From Glycomyces salinus (GTDB lineage Bacteria; Actinomycetota; Actinomycetes; Mycobacteriales; Micromonosporaceae): a stretch of 64,000 nt of DNA. How positions within the stretch are numbered: position 1 is the first letter of the stretch; every line of letters starts with the position of its first letter. The notes below the pieces were generated by a model. That model worked only from the letters and a program-made list of their open reading frames with translations. It was not told the origin of the DNA and did not search any database. The stretch is from the NCBI RefSeq assembly GCF_016428645.1, contig NZ_JAELXW010000017.1:1-64000 (forward strand), given 5' to 3'. Made by a program: the position numbers and the translations under genes. Positions 19,780 to 27,465 of this stretch are shown here, one piece after another.

Positions 19780-20078
19780 CCGTCCGCCTGTCGGCGCTGG
19801 CCACCCGGGTGCTGAGCCTCCCCGTTGTCGCGTACCGTCGGTGGGTGAGCCCGGCGATTCCGAACCGCTGCCGGTTCTACCCCAGTTGCAGCGCCTACAC
19901 CCTCGAGGCGCTGTCCCGACACGGTGTCGTCCGTGGCCTATGGTTGAGCCTGCGGCGACTGGGACGGTGCCACCCCTTCCATCCGGGAGGCTATGACCCT
20001 GTGCCTCCCTCGCGGTCCGAAGCGCGGACCGCGTCCGAGCCGTCCGTTGGTACTGAGATGACTGGAGTCCGTCAGTGA
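19776..20078 (+). CDS. yidD: Membrane protein insertion efficiency factor YidD
   Basis: 100 aa. The family core is intact: [17 protein letters not shown], then [18 protein letters not shown]. An N-terminal amphipathic helix precedes it. YidD is a peripheral inner-membrane protein that helps YidC-dependent insertion. It overlaps rnpA by ATGA and yidC by GTGA, so all three are translationally coupled. Confidence 0.95.
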   Translation: MTVRLSALATRVLSLPVVAYRRWVSPAIPNRCRFYPSCSAYTLEALSRHGVVRGLWLSLRRLGRCHPFHPGGYDPVPPSRSEARTASEPSVGTEMTGVRQ

Positions 20079-21208
20079 CTTTGCACTGGATCTACATCGC
20101 GGTGTCGTGGCTGCTGCTGCGCTGGCATGACCTGTGGAGCAGCGTGTTCAACGGCGCTGAGGCCCTGTCCACCGACTGGGCCTGGGTGCTGGCGATCATC
20201 TGCATGGTCATCACCCTCAGGGTGATCCTGTTCCCGTTGTTCGTCAAGCAGATCCGGTCGCAGCGGGCGATGCAGAAGCTGGCGCCGGAGCTCAAGGCGC
20301 TGCAGGAGCGCTATCGGGGGGACCGGGAGACGCTCCAGCGCGAGACGATGGAGCTCTACCGCAAGGAGAAGGCCAACCCGCTGATGGGCTGCCTTCCGAT
20401 CCTGATCCAGGCGCCGGTGTTCCTGGGCCTGTTCTGGGTGCTGCGGCGTCCCGACCCGCACCAGACGATCAACACCACCGAGTACTTCTGGACCGGCTAC
20501 CACGACGGCCCGAACTCGGACTGGAACACCTACGTCGACGCGAAGCTGTTCGGTGCCCCGTTCTGGTCCTCTCTGGGCTCCCCGGCCAGCGACCTCACCC
20601 ATGTCGGATCGGACCCGATCGTGGTGAGGGTCGTCGCGGTCATCCTGATCGCGGCCATGATCATCACGACGTTCCTGACCACCCGCCAGATGATCCTCAA
20701 GACCGGCTGGTCCGAGGACTCCAACCAGCGGATGATCCAGAAGGTGATGCTGTACGGCATCCCGGTGATTCTGATCTTCTCGGGCTCGATCTTCCCGATC
20801 GGCGTGGTCATCTACTGGACCGTCAACAACCTCTTCTCGTTGGCGCAGCAGCAGTACGTGCTGCACAAATACCCGCCGCCGGCGCAGAACTCCGCGAACA
20901 AGCCGCCGAAGCCAGGCACGAAGGCGCACGAGAAGATGGTCGAGGAGCAGCGCGAGGCCGAGGAGCGCCGCAAGGCGCTCGCGCCCAAGCCCGGTCAGAA
21001 GCCCGGTCAGAAGCCGAAGCAGCAGAAGACTCCGCCGAACAAGAACAACGCGAACGGCGGCAACCAGAACCCGCCCAAGGGCGGACCGGGCTCGGGCAAG
21101 AATCTCTCGCGGTCCGAGCGGATCGCGCGCGCCAAGAAGGTCAGCGGTGCCCAGCAGGCCAACGGCAAGAAGAAAAAGGGCAAGGGGGGCGGCTCGAAGG
21201 CCGCGTAA
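20075..21208 (+). CDS. yidC: Membrane protein insertase YidC/Oxa1
   Basis: 377 aa. The first helix is about 29-49 ([20 protein letters not shown]), followed by the cytoplasmic coiled hairpin [19 protein letters not shown] and [17 protein letters not shown], then [20 protein letters not shown] and three further helices. The C-terminal 100 residues are Lys/Gln/Pro rich with KPGQ repeats, a ribosome-binding type tail. YidC inserts proteins in the membrane with or without Sec. GTG 20075 overlaps the yidD stop. Confidence 0.96.
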   Translation: MTLHWIYIAVSWLLLRWHDLWSSVFNGAEALSTDWAWVLAIICMVITLRVILFPLFVKQIRSQRAMQKLAPELKALQERYRGDRETLQRETMELYRKEKANPLMGCLPILIQAPVFLGLFWVLRRPDPHQTINTTEYFWTGYHDGPNSDWNTYVDAKLFGAPFWSSLGSPASDLTHVGSDPIVVRVVAVILIAAMIITTFLTTRQMILKTGWSEDSNQRMIQKVMLYGIPVILIFSGSIFPIGVVIYWTVNNLFSLAQQQYVLHKYPPPAQNSANKPPKPGTKAHEKMVEEQREAEERRKALAPKPGQKPGQKPKQQKTPPNKNNANGGNQNPPKGGPGSGKNLSRSERIARAKKVSGAQQANGKKKKGKGGGSKAA

Positions 21209-21276
21209 GCGGTTTTCGATCACGCACAATGGGGCAAACTAAGCTTGTAACTAGCGATAGGACATAGTTGACAATT

Positions 21277-21771
21277 ATGGGAGCAACGGTGCGGGAGGAC
21301 GAGGTGGCCTCCGAAGACGAACTGTTCGAGCAGAGCGAAGTGGCGGCCGACTACTTGGAAGGGCTGCTGGACATCCTCGACCTCGACGGAGACATCGACG
21401 AGCTCGTGGTCGGCGACCGACCCCAGGTCGAGGTCGTCGGCGAGGAGCTGTCGAATCTGGTGGGGCAGAAGGGCCAGACCCTGGAGGCCCTGCAGGAACT
21501 GTGCCGGCTGGCGGTGTACCGCAAGACCGGTGAGCACTCGCGGCTGATGCTCGACATCGGCGGCTACCGTGCGGGCCGCCGCAAGAAGCTTGCGGAGCTG
21601 GCCGAGAAGACCGCGAAGCGCGTCATCGAGTCTGAAAGCGTCGTGAAGCTCGACCCCATGAGCGCCTTCGAGCGCAAGTGCGTGCACGACGTCATCAACG
21701 CCACCGACGGAGTGATGAGCGAATCCGAGGGCGCCGAGCCACGCCGCCGGGTCGTGGTCAAGCCCGAGTAA
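21277..21771 (+). CDS. jag: KH/R3H RNA-binding protein Jag (KhpB)
   Basis: About 164 aa. A KH domain (EEVVGEELSNLVGQKGQT region, with IDELVVGDRP before it) is followed by an R3H domain ending with FERKCVHDVIN and EPRRRVVVKP. Jag/KhpB binds RNA and affects cell elongation. The start is uncertain: ATG 21277, GTG 21289 (GGGAG upstream) and GTG 21304 (GGGAGG upstream) all work; I list the ATG. The stop overlaps the ATG of rsmG (TAATG). Confidence 0.85.
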   Translation: MGATVREDEVASEDELFEQSEVAADYLEGLLDILDLDGDIDELVVGDRPQVEVVGEELSNLVGQKGQTLEALQELCRLAVYRKTGEHSRLMLDIGGYRAGRRKKLAELAEKTAKRVIESESVVKLDPMSAFERKCVHDVINATDGVMSESEGAEPRRRVVVKPE

Positions 21772-22454
21772 TGAACACGGAGCCGATGAGCTCGGAAGAT
21801 GAAGAGGCCAATGTTTCACGTGAAACGTTGGCCTCTGTTTTCGGAGACGACGAGGAGCGGATCCGGCAGGCCGAGGACTTCGTGGGCCTGCTGCGGACGG
21901 CGGGAATCGAGCGCGGCCTGATCGGGCCGCGGGAGGTGCCGCGGCTGTGGGGACGGCATGTGCTCAACAGCGCGGTGATCGGTGAGTTGATCGGGCCGGA
22001 GTCTGACGTGCTCGATGTGGGCTCGGGAGCGGGCCTGCCGGGAATCCCGCTGGCGGTGGCGCGACCGGACCTGTGGGTGACACTGGTCGAACCGATGCAG
22101 CGGCGCGTGACCTTCCTGGAGGAGATCGTCGACGCCCTGGGAATCGAGAACGTGGAAGTGCTGCGGGCCAGGGCTGAAGAGGTCGACCCGAAGGGCAAGG
22201 CGGACGTGGTGGTGTCGAGGGCCGTGGCGCCCTTGGGCAAGCTGGCGCGGTGGTGCCTCCCACTGGCGAAGACCGGGGGGACGATGCTGGCCATCAAGGG
22301 CCAGAGCGCATCCGAGGAGATCGAACGAGACGGACGCCAGATCCAGAAGGCCGGCGGAGGCCGGGCCGAGGTGCTGCTGTGCGGGGAGAAGAAACTGGCC
22401 GCACCGGTCTTCTCCGTGCCCACCACGGTGGTGCGAATCAAGCGAACCCGATAG
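21771..22454 (+). CDS. rsmG: 16S rRNA 7-N-methylguanosine methyltransferase RsmG
   Basis: 227 aa from ATG 21771; ATG 21786, preceded by CGGAG, is an alternative. The SAM-binding motif is VLDVGSGAGLPGIPLAVARP, followed by LVEPMQRRVTFL and VVSRAVAPLGKLARW. RsmG methylates G527 (E. coli numbering) of 16S rRNA; its loss causes low-level streptomycin resistance. The N-terminus (codons about 15-20) contains a perfect parS site, read as VSRET, inside a 32-bp near-palindrome. Confidence 0.95.
   Translation: MNTEPMSSEDEEANVSRETLASVFGDDEERIRQAEDFVGLLRTAGIERGLIGPREVPRLWGRHVLNSAVIGELIGPESDVLDVGSGAGLPGIPLAVARPDLWVTLVEPMQRRVTFLEEIVDALGIENVEVLRARAEEVDPKGKADVVVSRAVAPLGKLARWCLPLAKTGGTMLAIKGQSASEEIERDGRQIQKAGGGRAEVLLCGEKKLAAPVFSVPTTVVRIKRTR
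21813..21826. other. parS site 1 (inside rsmG)
   Basis: Perfect GTTTCACGTGAAAC within the rsmG coding region. Its flanks extend the palindrome to 32 bp (21804-21835, GAGGCCAA ... TTGGCCTC) with one mismatched pair. ParB binds such sites. Confidence 0.95.
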
Positions 22455-22598
22455 CGCGGCACAGCAACACCGTCGCGCCCGGACCGGACCTCAACCTGTA
22501 CGCCTCCAACAAGACCCACCACCGAGCCGACGAAAGCACGGAGCTCGGGCCCACGACTGGCCCGCACCTCGAACAACGGCCCGCCGAACAGCTTCACC

Positions 22599-22612
22599 GT
22601 TCCACGTGAAAC
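22599..22612. other. Degenerate parS site 2
   Basis: GTTCCACGTGAAAC differs from parS at one base. It is the first part of composite repeat A. Confidence 0.6.
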
Positions 22613-22720
22613 CTCACCCTGTGGAAAACCCTGCAGCGGCCCGAATCTGTCGGACCAATGCCGTACTTTCGAGCCAAGGGGTCCCCCAGGGCGGACAAGT
22701 CGGCATATTTCCGCTTTCAC
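22599..22720 (+). repeat. Composite parS-linked repeat, copy A
   Basis: Order: parS-like site, CCCTGTGGA, CTGTCGGAC, then GCCGTACTTTCGAGCC and AAGGGGTCCCCC, GGCGGACAAGTCGGC and TTTCCGCTTTCAC. The block 22661-22720 matches copies B and C at most positions. Function unknown; see findings. Confidence 0.8.
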
Positions 22721-22887
22721 TTTCCGTCACCAGCGTTGCCGCACTCCGGATCGCCATGCGGCTCCCACTTGTCTTGGGAGAGAACCGAACCCAGTTCGGG
22801 ATTCCGATGAGCGCCCTCCGGAGACGCCGAGGTTCACGTTCTTGGGTTAATGTATGGCTCGTAAGGTTCTCCAAGCACGGGGTCGAT

Positions 22888-22901
22888 GTTTCACGTGAAA
22901 C
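22888..22901. other. parS site 3 (parA promoter region)
   Basis: Perfect GTTTCACGTGAAAC within the 20-bp palindrome 22885-22904 (GATG ... CATC), 16 bp upstream of the parA GTG. Confidence 0.95.
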
Positions 22902-22917
22902 ATCAGGCCCGTAATCT

Positions 22918-24348
22918 GTGGCGGTGAATGTGCGCGACCCCCTTCCTCCCGAAGATCGTGAACAACCGAAGTCCCTTGGCGGCGAAACCCCTGAACGCCG
23001 CATCAAGAACGTCCTCGACGCCGCTGTGAGCGAGGAGATTCCGACCAGTCGACGGCATCGCTATCGAGAAACTTCGGAGTCGCCGGGTGGCGCAGCCGAC
23101 CCCTATGCGCAGGCTGGGACAGAATCGGACACAGGTGAGACCGGTCCGGGCACGCGCCATGCGTCACTGAAGACCGAGCCGGTCCTCCGCAGCCAGAACG
23201 AGCGGTCCGAAGATAGCGGGGAACAGGACGGGATGCGCAAGTCCACATCACAACGGGGAAGGTCGGGGCGTCACACCGCACCGGAGGCGTCGGCCTCACG
23301 AGCGGGACGCCGGTCGGGGGAGAAGTCGGAGACGACGGCGAAGAAATCGCGTTCATTCACCTCGGAATCGAGCACGCCACGCAATGGATACGACGCCGAG
23401 ACAGAAGAACGGAGCTCCGAGATCCCCGCGCAGACCGATCCGCTAGCGGACGACCTTCCCTTGGCCCGAGAGGCGCAGCGCGCCGTCCGGGTCCTGAACC
23501 CGGCCGGCAACGTGTCCATGCCGCGCCCGTCGCGCCGCCGCGTGCTCGCCGTGGCGAACCAGAAGGGCGGGGTCGGCAAGACCACCAGTGCGGTCAACCT
23601 CGCGGTGGCGTTGGCGCTCCACGGCAACCGAGTGATGGTCATCGACCTCGACCCGCAGGGGAACGCCTCGACCGGGCTCGGAGTCGAGCACGGCGCGGGC
23701 GTCCCGAGCGTCTATGAGGCACTGGTCGACGGGACCCCGCTCGAAGAGGTCGCCCAACGCGTCGACGGCATCCCTTCGCTGCAATGCATTCCGGCGACCA
23801 TCGACCTGGCCGGCGCCGAAGTCGAGTTGGTGAACGTGGTTGCACGTGAAGCACGGCTGGAGAAGAGCATCGCGGCCTACGGCGGCGAAGTCGACTACAT
23901 CTTCATCGACTGCCCGCCCTCGCTCGGGCTTCTGACGGTCAACGCGCTCGTCGCCGCCGAAGAAGTCCTCATCCCGATTCAGTGCGAATACTACGCGCTG
24001 GAGGGCCTGGGCCAGTTGCTGCGGAACATCGAGCTCGTCAAGGCGCACCTGAATTCTCGCCTTCGAGTCTCTACGATTCTGCTGACGATGTACGACAAGC
24101 GGACCAAGCTCGCGGATCAGGTCGAGCAGGAAGTTCGCGGCCACTTCAACGAGATCGTGCTCGATTCGGTGGTTCCTCGGAGCGTCCGGGTTTCGGAAGC
24201 GCCCGGTTATGGGCAGTCGATCATGACCTATGATCCGGGCTCTCGAGGTGCGTCGAGTTACTTCGAGGCTGCCGAGGAGATCGCGCTTCGCGGCGTCAAG
24301 ATGAGCCCGGGGCGTCAGGGACGAGCGAACCAGAAGGGCGGGGAGTAG
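22918..24348 (+). CDS. parA: Chromosome partitioning ATPase ParA with long N-terminal extension
   Basis: 476 aa, versus about 260-330 for typical ParA. Residues about 1-200 are a low-complexity, charged, Ser/Thr/Glu/Arg-rich extension predicted disordered. The ATPase core follows: deviant Walker A NQKGGVGKTTSAVNLA at about 216, switch DLDPQGNASTGLG and IFIDCPPSLGLLTVNAL. ParA binds DNA nonspecifically with ATP and moves ParB-parS complexes. The GTG at 22918 has no RBS and a second GTG lies two codons later (22924); an internal start nearer the core cannot be excluded. parB follows after 3 bp. Confidence 0.93.
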   Translation: MAVNVRDPLPPEDREQPKSLGGETPERRIKNVLDAAVSEEIPTSRRHRYRETSESPGGAADPYAQAGTESDTGETGPGTRHASLKTEPVLRSQNERSEDSGEQDGMRKSTSQRGRSGRHTAPEASASRAGRRSGEKSETTAKKSRSFTSESSTPRNGYDAETEERSSEIPAQTDPLADDLPLAREAQRAVRVLNPAGNVSMPRPSRRRVLAVANQKGGVGKTTSAVNLAVALALHGNRVMVIDLDPQGNASTGLGVEHGAGVPSVYEALVDGTPLEEVAQRVDGIPSLQCIPATIDLAGAEVELVNVVAREARLEKSIAAYGGEVDYIFIDCPPSLGLLTVNALVAAEEVLIPIQCEYYALEGLGQLLRNIELVKAHLNSRLRVSTILLTMYDKRTKLADQVEQEVRGHFNEIVLDSVVPRSVRVSEAPGYGQSIMTYDPGSRGASSYFEAAEEIALRGVKMSPGRQGRANQKGGE

Positions 24349-24351
24349 TCG

Positions 24352-25428
24352 ATGGCAGCGGCGAAACGTGGGGGGCTGGGCCGAGGACTCGGAGCGCTTA
24401 TCCCGACCAGTCTGGCGGAGAGCGCGACGACCGAGACCGAGGAGGACGAGGAGTCGGCGGAGCCGACTCCGAGCGCGCCGCGACAGGCGGCTCCGGTCAA
24501 CGGCAGTGTTTCACGTGAAACACCTGCGGTCGCCACGATCGATGTTTCACGTGAAACGGAGTTGGAGGCCGACTCGCTCCAGGAGCTCGTGCCGGTACCC
24601 GGGGCGAGCTTCCGTCTGATCGATCTGTCCGAGATCGCGACCAACCCGAAGCAGCCGCGGCAGATCTTCGACGAGGAGCACCTGGCCGAGCTCGAGACCT
24701 CTCTCAACGAGGTGGGGATGCTTCAGCCGATCGCGGTGCGCGAACGGGGCACCTCGGACGGCCCGCGCTATGAACTGGTGATGGGCGAGCGCCGCCTCCG
24801 GGCGGCCACGACTCTCGGATGGGAGACCGTCCCGGCCATCGTGCGGCAGACCTCGGACGAGGAGCTGCTCCGCGAGGCGCTGTTGGAGAACATCCACCGG
24901 GTGGAGCTCAACCCGCTCGAAGAGGGCGCGGCGTATCAGCAACTCCTCGAAGAGTTCAACGTGACGCAGGAGGAGCTGGCCAAGCGGATCGGCCGCAGCC
25001 GCCCACAGATCTCCAACACGATCCGACTGCTGAGCCTCCCGGGAACCGTGCAGACGAAGGTGGCCGCCGGGGTCCTCACCGCGGGCCACGCTCGCGCGCT
25101 GCTGGGCCTCGACAGCAGCGACACGCAAGAGCACATCGCCGAGCGGATCATCAGCGAGGGCCTGTCGGTGCGAAGCACCGAGGAACTCGTGACGGCCTGC
25201 CGCCTGGAGGAGACGCCGGAGCCCGACGACCCGAAGGGGACCGGATCGAAGACGGCGGCGAAGGACCGCATCAAGGCTCCCGGACTCGAGGAGTTGAAGG
25301 AGCGGCTCTCGGACCACTTCGAAACGAAAGTGTCGGTCACCTGGGGCCGGAAGAAGGGCAAGATCGTGATCGAATTCGGCTCCCTCTCCGACCTCGACCG
25401 GATCGTGGAGCAGATCGGCATCGACTGA
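24352..25428 (+). CDS. parB: Chromosome partitioning protein ParB
   Basis: 358 aa, GGGGAG upstream of ATG 24352. The N-terminus RGGLGRGLGALIP is the ParA-interacting motif. The CTPase/N domain has box motif VMGERRLRAATTLG (GERRLRA) with the ENIHRVELNPLEEG stretch, and the HTH follows (EELAKRIGRSRPQISNTIRLL). The C-terminal dimerisation domain ends the protein. ParB loads as a clamp at parS. Two parS sites lie inside its own N-terminal coding region, both read as VSRET. The linker (about 25-80) is acidic. Confidence 0.96.
   Translation: MAAAKRGGLGRGLGALIPTSLAESATTETEEDEESAEPTPSAPRQAAPVNGSVSRETPAVATIDVSRETELEADSLQELVPVPGASFRLIDLSEIATNPKQPRQIFDEEHLAELETSLNEVGMLQPIAVRERGTSDGPRYELVMGERRLRAATTLGWETVPAIVRQTSDEELLREALLENIHRVELNPLEEGAAYQQLLEEFNVTQEELAKRIGRSRPQISNTIRLLSLPGTVQTKVAAGVLTAGHARALLGLDSSDTQEHIAERIISEGLSVRSTEELVTACRLEETPEPDDPKGTGSKTAAKDRIKAPGLEELKERLSDHFETKVSVTWGRKKGKIVIEFGSLSDLDRIVEQIGID
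24508..24521. other. parS site 4 (inside parB)
   Basis: Perfect GTTTCACGTGAAAC in the parB coding frame; flanks extend the palindrome to 18 bp (24506-24523). Confidence 0.95.
24544..24557. other. parS site 5 (inside parB)
   Basis: Perfect GTTTCACGTGAAAC, 36 bp after site 4 and in the same reading frame (VSRET). Confidence 0.95.
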
Positions 25429-25473
25429 TCCACTACCACCGAACGCACCGGCGCTCGCTGGACTCCTCGAAAT

Positions 25474-25592
25474 GTGAAAGCGGAAATTTGCCGACTTGTC
25501 CGCCCCGGGGGACCCCTTGGCTCAAAAGTACGGCGGGGGTGTGACAAGGCGGGGGCAGCGGCGAGTCATCCACAGGGTGTTTCACGTGAAAC
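25474..25592 (-). repeat. Composite parS-linked repeat, copy B
   Basis: Read on the minus strand from 25592: perfect parS (25579-25592), CCCTGTGGA, then GCCGTACTTTTGAGCC, AAGGGGTCCCCC, GGCGGACAAGTCGGC and TTTCCGCTTTCAC. Same order and nearly the same spacing as copy A (119 versus 122 bp). Confidence 0.8.
25579..25592. other. parS site 6
   Basis: Perfect GTTTCACGTGAAAC at the start of composite repeat B. Confidence 0.95.
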
Positions 25593-25782
25593 AGTATGGA
25601 GCGAGAACCGACGTGGTTCGCGCTCCTGTCGTGGGGGCCGCGGCTGGCCGGGGCCGAGGACCGGACTCTTGGCGGACGCCATCTGTCGGATCATCGGACG
25701 GATGATTCGGAGCGCATCAGGTTGCTGGCCGGGAGAGATGCGGTCGATCGGAGACCGGCAGATTCGAATACGGGGCTGGACG

Positions 25783-25822
25783 AGCTTCGGGCGGTGTTTC
25801 ACGTGAAACACCGCCCGAAGCT
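25783..25822. repeat. Perfect 40-bp palindrome with parS site 7 at its centre
   Basis: AGCTTCGGGCGGTGTTTCAC is followed directly by its own reverse complement. The parS 14-mer is 25796-25809. It lies 31 bp from the stop of the convergent acetyltransferase gene, so it may also act as a terminator hairpin. Confidence 0.9.
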
Positions 25823-25852
25823 TCTTATCGGCTGGATAGCTGGCTTATGTGA

Positions 25853-26428
25853 TCAGACGAGCTCGCGCCACATGATGATGTCGTCGCGGTAGTCGTCGTC
25901 GGCCACGCGCACCGCGCGCGGCAGTCGGCCTACCTCGGTGAATCCGTGGCGGCGGTAGAACGCGTCCGCTCCGGTTCCCGAGCGAACCTTGAGGCTCAGC
26001 GCCTCGAGCTTCAATTCCTCGCGCGCCACCCGGTCAACGGCTGCCAGGAGCTTTCCGCCAACGCCGCTTCCCTGGCGTTCCGGGTCGACCTGGACGTGGC
26101 GGACGGTTCGCCATCCCTGCCTCGGCGGGCTGTCGTTTGATGTGAGAACACACCAAGCGACAATGGCGGCTCCTTCCTTTAGAGCGACCAGGGTGTCAGT
26201 CTGGTCGATCACGCGCGCGAGAATGGAAACGGTGTGAGGACGGACCTCTTCGAGGTTCACCGGCGGGACGAACCCGACGGAACCGCCGGCGTTCGTAACC
26301 CGTACCCAGAGATAACTGAGTTCATCGACGAGCGCGGCGGTGACCGGCGGGTCCACCAGCACTGAGGTTTCGTCGCCCTTGCCGGACGACGCCTCTGGTG
26401 TGGAACTGTCAGTCACTGTTGCTTGCAC
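25853..26428 (-). CDS. GNAT-family N-acetyltransferase
   Basis: 191 aa. Acetyl-CoA binding motif VDPERQGSGVGGKLL (R-x-x-G-x-G/A) at about 116-130, preceded by the beta-strand VRHVQ. The C-terminal strand has DAFYRRHGFTEVGR, the usual GNAT tail. Cytosolic; acceptor substrate unknown. Start at ATG 26428. It converges on parB and ends beside the parS palindrome. Confidence 0.85.
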   Translation of the reverse strand: MQATVTDSSTPEASSGKGDETSVLVDPPVTAALVDELSYLWVRVTNAGGSVGFVPPVNLEEVRPHTVSILARVIDQTDTLVALKEGAAIVAWCVLTSNDSPPRQGWRTVRHVQVDPERQGSGVGGKLLAAVDRVAREELKLEALSLKVRSGTGADAFYRRHGFTEVGRLPRAVRVADDDYRDDIIMWRELV

Positions 26429-26624
26429 GCCTACCAGCTTGCCTCATGCCCGGGGTCTCCCGACAGCCGCTTCCCGCGATATGGGCGCACGTCACTATCG
26501 GCTTTCTATGGGGGAATCCGACCGGGATGTGCATCAATCCGGTCCTCTGTCGACGGTGTCGCTACGGCACGGCACGCAAGCGCCACCAAAAAGGGGGATT
26601 CCGGTGGTTTCCAGGCTCGCCTCG

Positions 26625-27380
26625 ATGAGGTACCTTTCGGAGGTGGCATCAGCGAGTACCCCCGGCCAAAGTCCCAAGCCAGGTCTAGCGAACCAACAGC
26701 AGCCGCACAACCGACGCAACGGTGGCTCAGATTCCCCGCTGCCCGCCTTCGTCGACTGGCCCGCGTTCCCCTTCGAGGGGGAGATGAATCTCAAGCCGCT
26801 GCAGGAGCCGGTCGGCACCGAGCCCCCGCGGCGTGGCGACCGGCAGGAGCAGTGCAGTTCCTGCCATACCCCCGACAGCGCCTATCTGTGGACCGACGAG
26901 CGCTGGCGCCTCAAGAGCCCGCCCTCGCCCAGCGGGCTCCCGGTCGTGGTGATCCTGGAGCCCCGGGCGCACCTCGACCTCGGTGATCTCTCGACCATGC
27001 ACGCCGCCGAGCTCGGTGTGCTGACCGTGCGCCTGGAACGGGCGATCCGGTCCCTGGAGTCCGTGGCGCAGGTGCACGTCAACCGCTGGGGTGACGGGAC
27101 CGCGCACCTGCAGATGTGGTTCCTGGCCCGGCCGAAGGGCTACCTCCAATTGCGGGGGCCGTTCATGACCATGTGGGACGAGATCCTGCCCGCGGTCGAC
27201 GAGCACGAGTGGCGGATGAACCTGGAGTACATCTCGGCCTGGCTCTCCGATGATTTAGAGCGAACCCCGAAGGGCCGAGACCCGAGCGGCACCGATGTTT
27301 CACGTGAAACCGCGAGATTCTTGAGATCGGCCTGTGGACATCGCCGCCGCCGGACCTGGCCTGTCGGACCCCCGACGTAG
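26625..27380 (+). CDS. HIT-like protein (histidine-triad-type hydrolase/transferase)
   Basis: 251 aa from ATG 26625; GTG 26643 has a better RBS (CGGAG) and may be the true start. Residues about 85-100 show a CSSCHTPDSAYLW metal-binding-like pair. The HIT-type segment is QVHVNRWGDGTAHLQMWFLARP, shown here in parts as VHVNRWGDGTAHLQMW; the triad is imperfect (H-x-N and H-L-Q). The C-terminal about 30 residues (TDVSRETARFL onwards) are encoded by composite repeat C and are likely not part of the original fold. Located near parAB in many actinobacteria; function unknown. Confidence 0.65.
   Translation: MRYLSEVASASTPGQSPKPGLANQQQPHNRRNGGSDSPLPAFVDWPAFPFEGEMNLKPLQEPVGTEPPRRGDRQEQCSSCHTPDSAYLWTDERWRLKSPPSPSGLPVVVILEPRAHLDLGDLSTMHAAELGVLTVRLERAIRSLESVAQVHVNRWGDGTAHLQMWFLARPKGYLQLRGPFMTMWDEILPAVDEHEWRMNLEYISAWLSDDLERTPKGRDPSGTDVSRETARFLRSACGHRRRRTWPVGPPT
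27297..27310. other. parS site 8 (3' end of HIT-like gene)
   Basis: Perfect GTTTCACGTGAAAC read as VSRET in the HIT-like gene and forming the start of composite repeat C. Confidence 0.95.
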
Positions 27381-27434
27381 TTTCGAGCCAAGGGGTCCCC
27401 CTGGCGGGACAAGTCGGTATATTTCGGCTTTCAC
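27297..27434 (+). repeat. Composite parS-linked repeat, copy C
   Basis: Same order as copies A and B: parS, CCTGTGGA, CTGTCGGAC, then TTTCGAGCC, AAGGGGTCCCCC, GACAAGTCGG and the pyrimidine-rich GGCTTTCAC. It is 138 bp, longer than A and B mainly through about 18 extra bases between parS and CCTGTGGA, and it overlaps the end of the HIT-like gene. Confidence 0.75.
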
Positions 27435-27465
27435 GTTCGGGCGGAACCAAGCGGCCGGGAACCGG

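Larger units (their letters stand above)
22455..22917. other. 463-bp intergenic region before parA
   Basis: No convincing gene. It contains the composite repeat A (22599-22720) and parS 3 (22888-22901), which sits 16 bp before the parA start and must overlap its promoter. Confidence 0.6.
25429..25852. other. 424-bp intergenic region after parB
   Basis: No convincing gene. It holds composite repeat B (25474-25592, minus orientation), parS site 6 and parS site 7 inside a perfect 40-bp palindrome. It separates convergent parB and the acetyltransferase gene. Confidence 0.6.

Noticed and set aside
22670-22681. Composite repeat as an att-like copy of tRNA-Ala
   Set aside because: The repeat and the tRNA-Ala 3' end share GAGCCAAGGGG only; the following bases differ, so chance similarity is more likely.
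23839-23852. A further parS in parA
   Set aside because: GTTGCACGTGAAGC has two mismatches and falls at a conserved coding position; too weak to list as a site.
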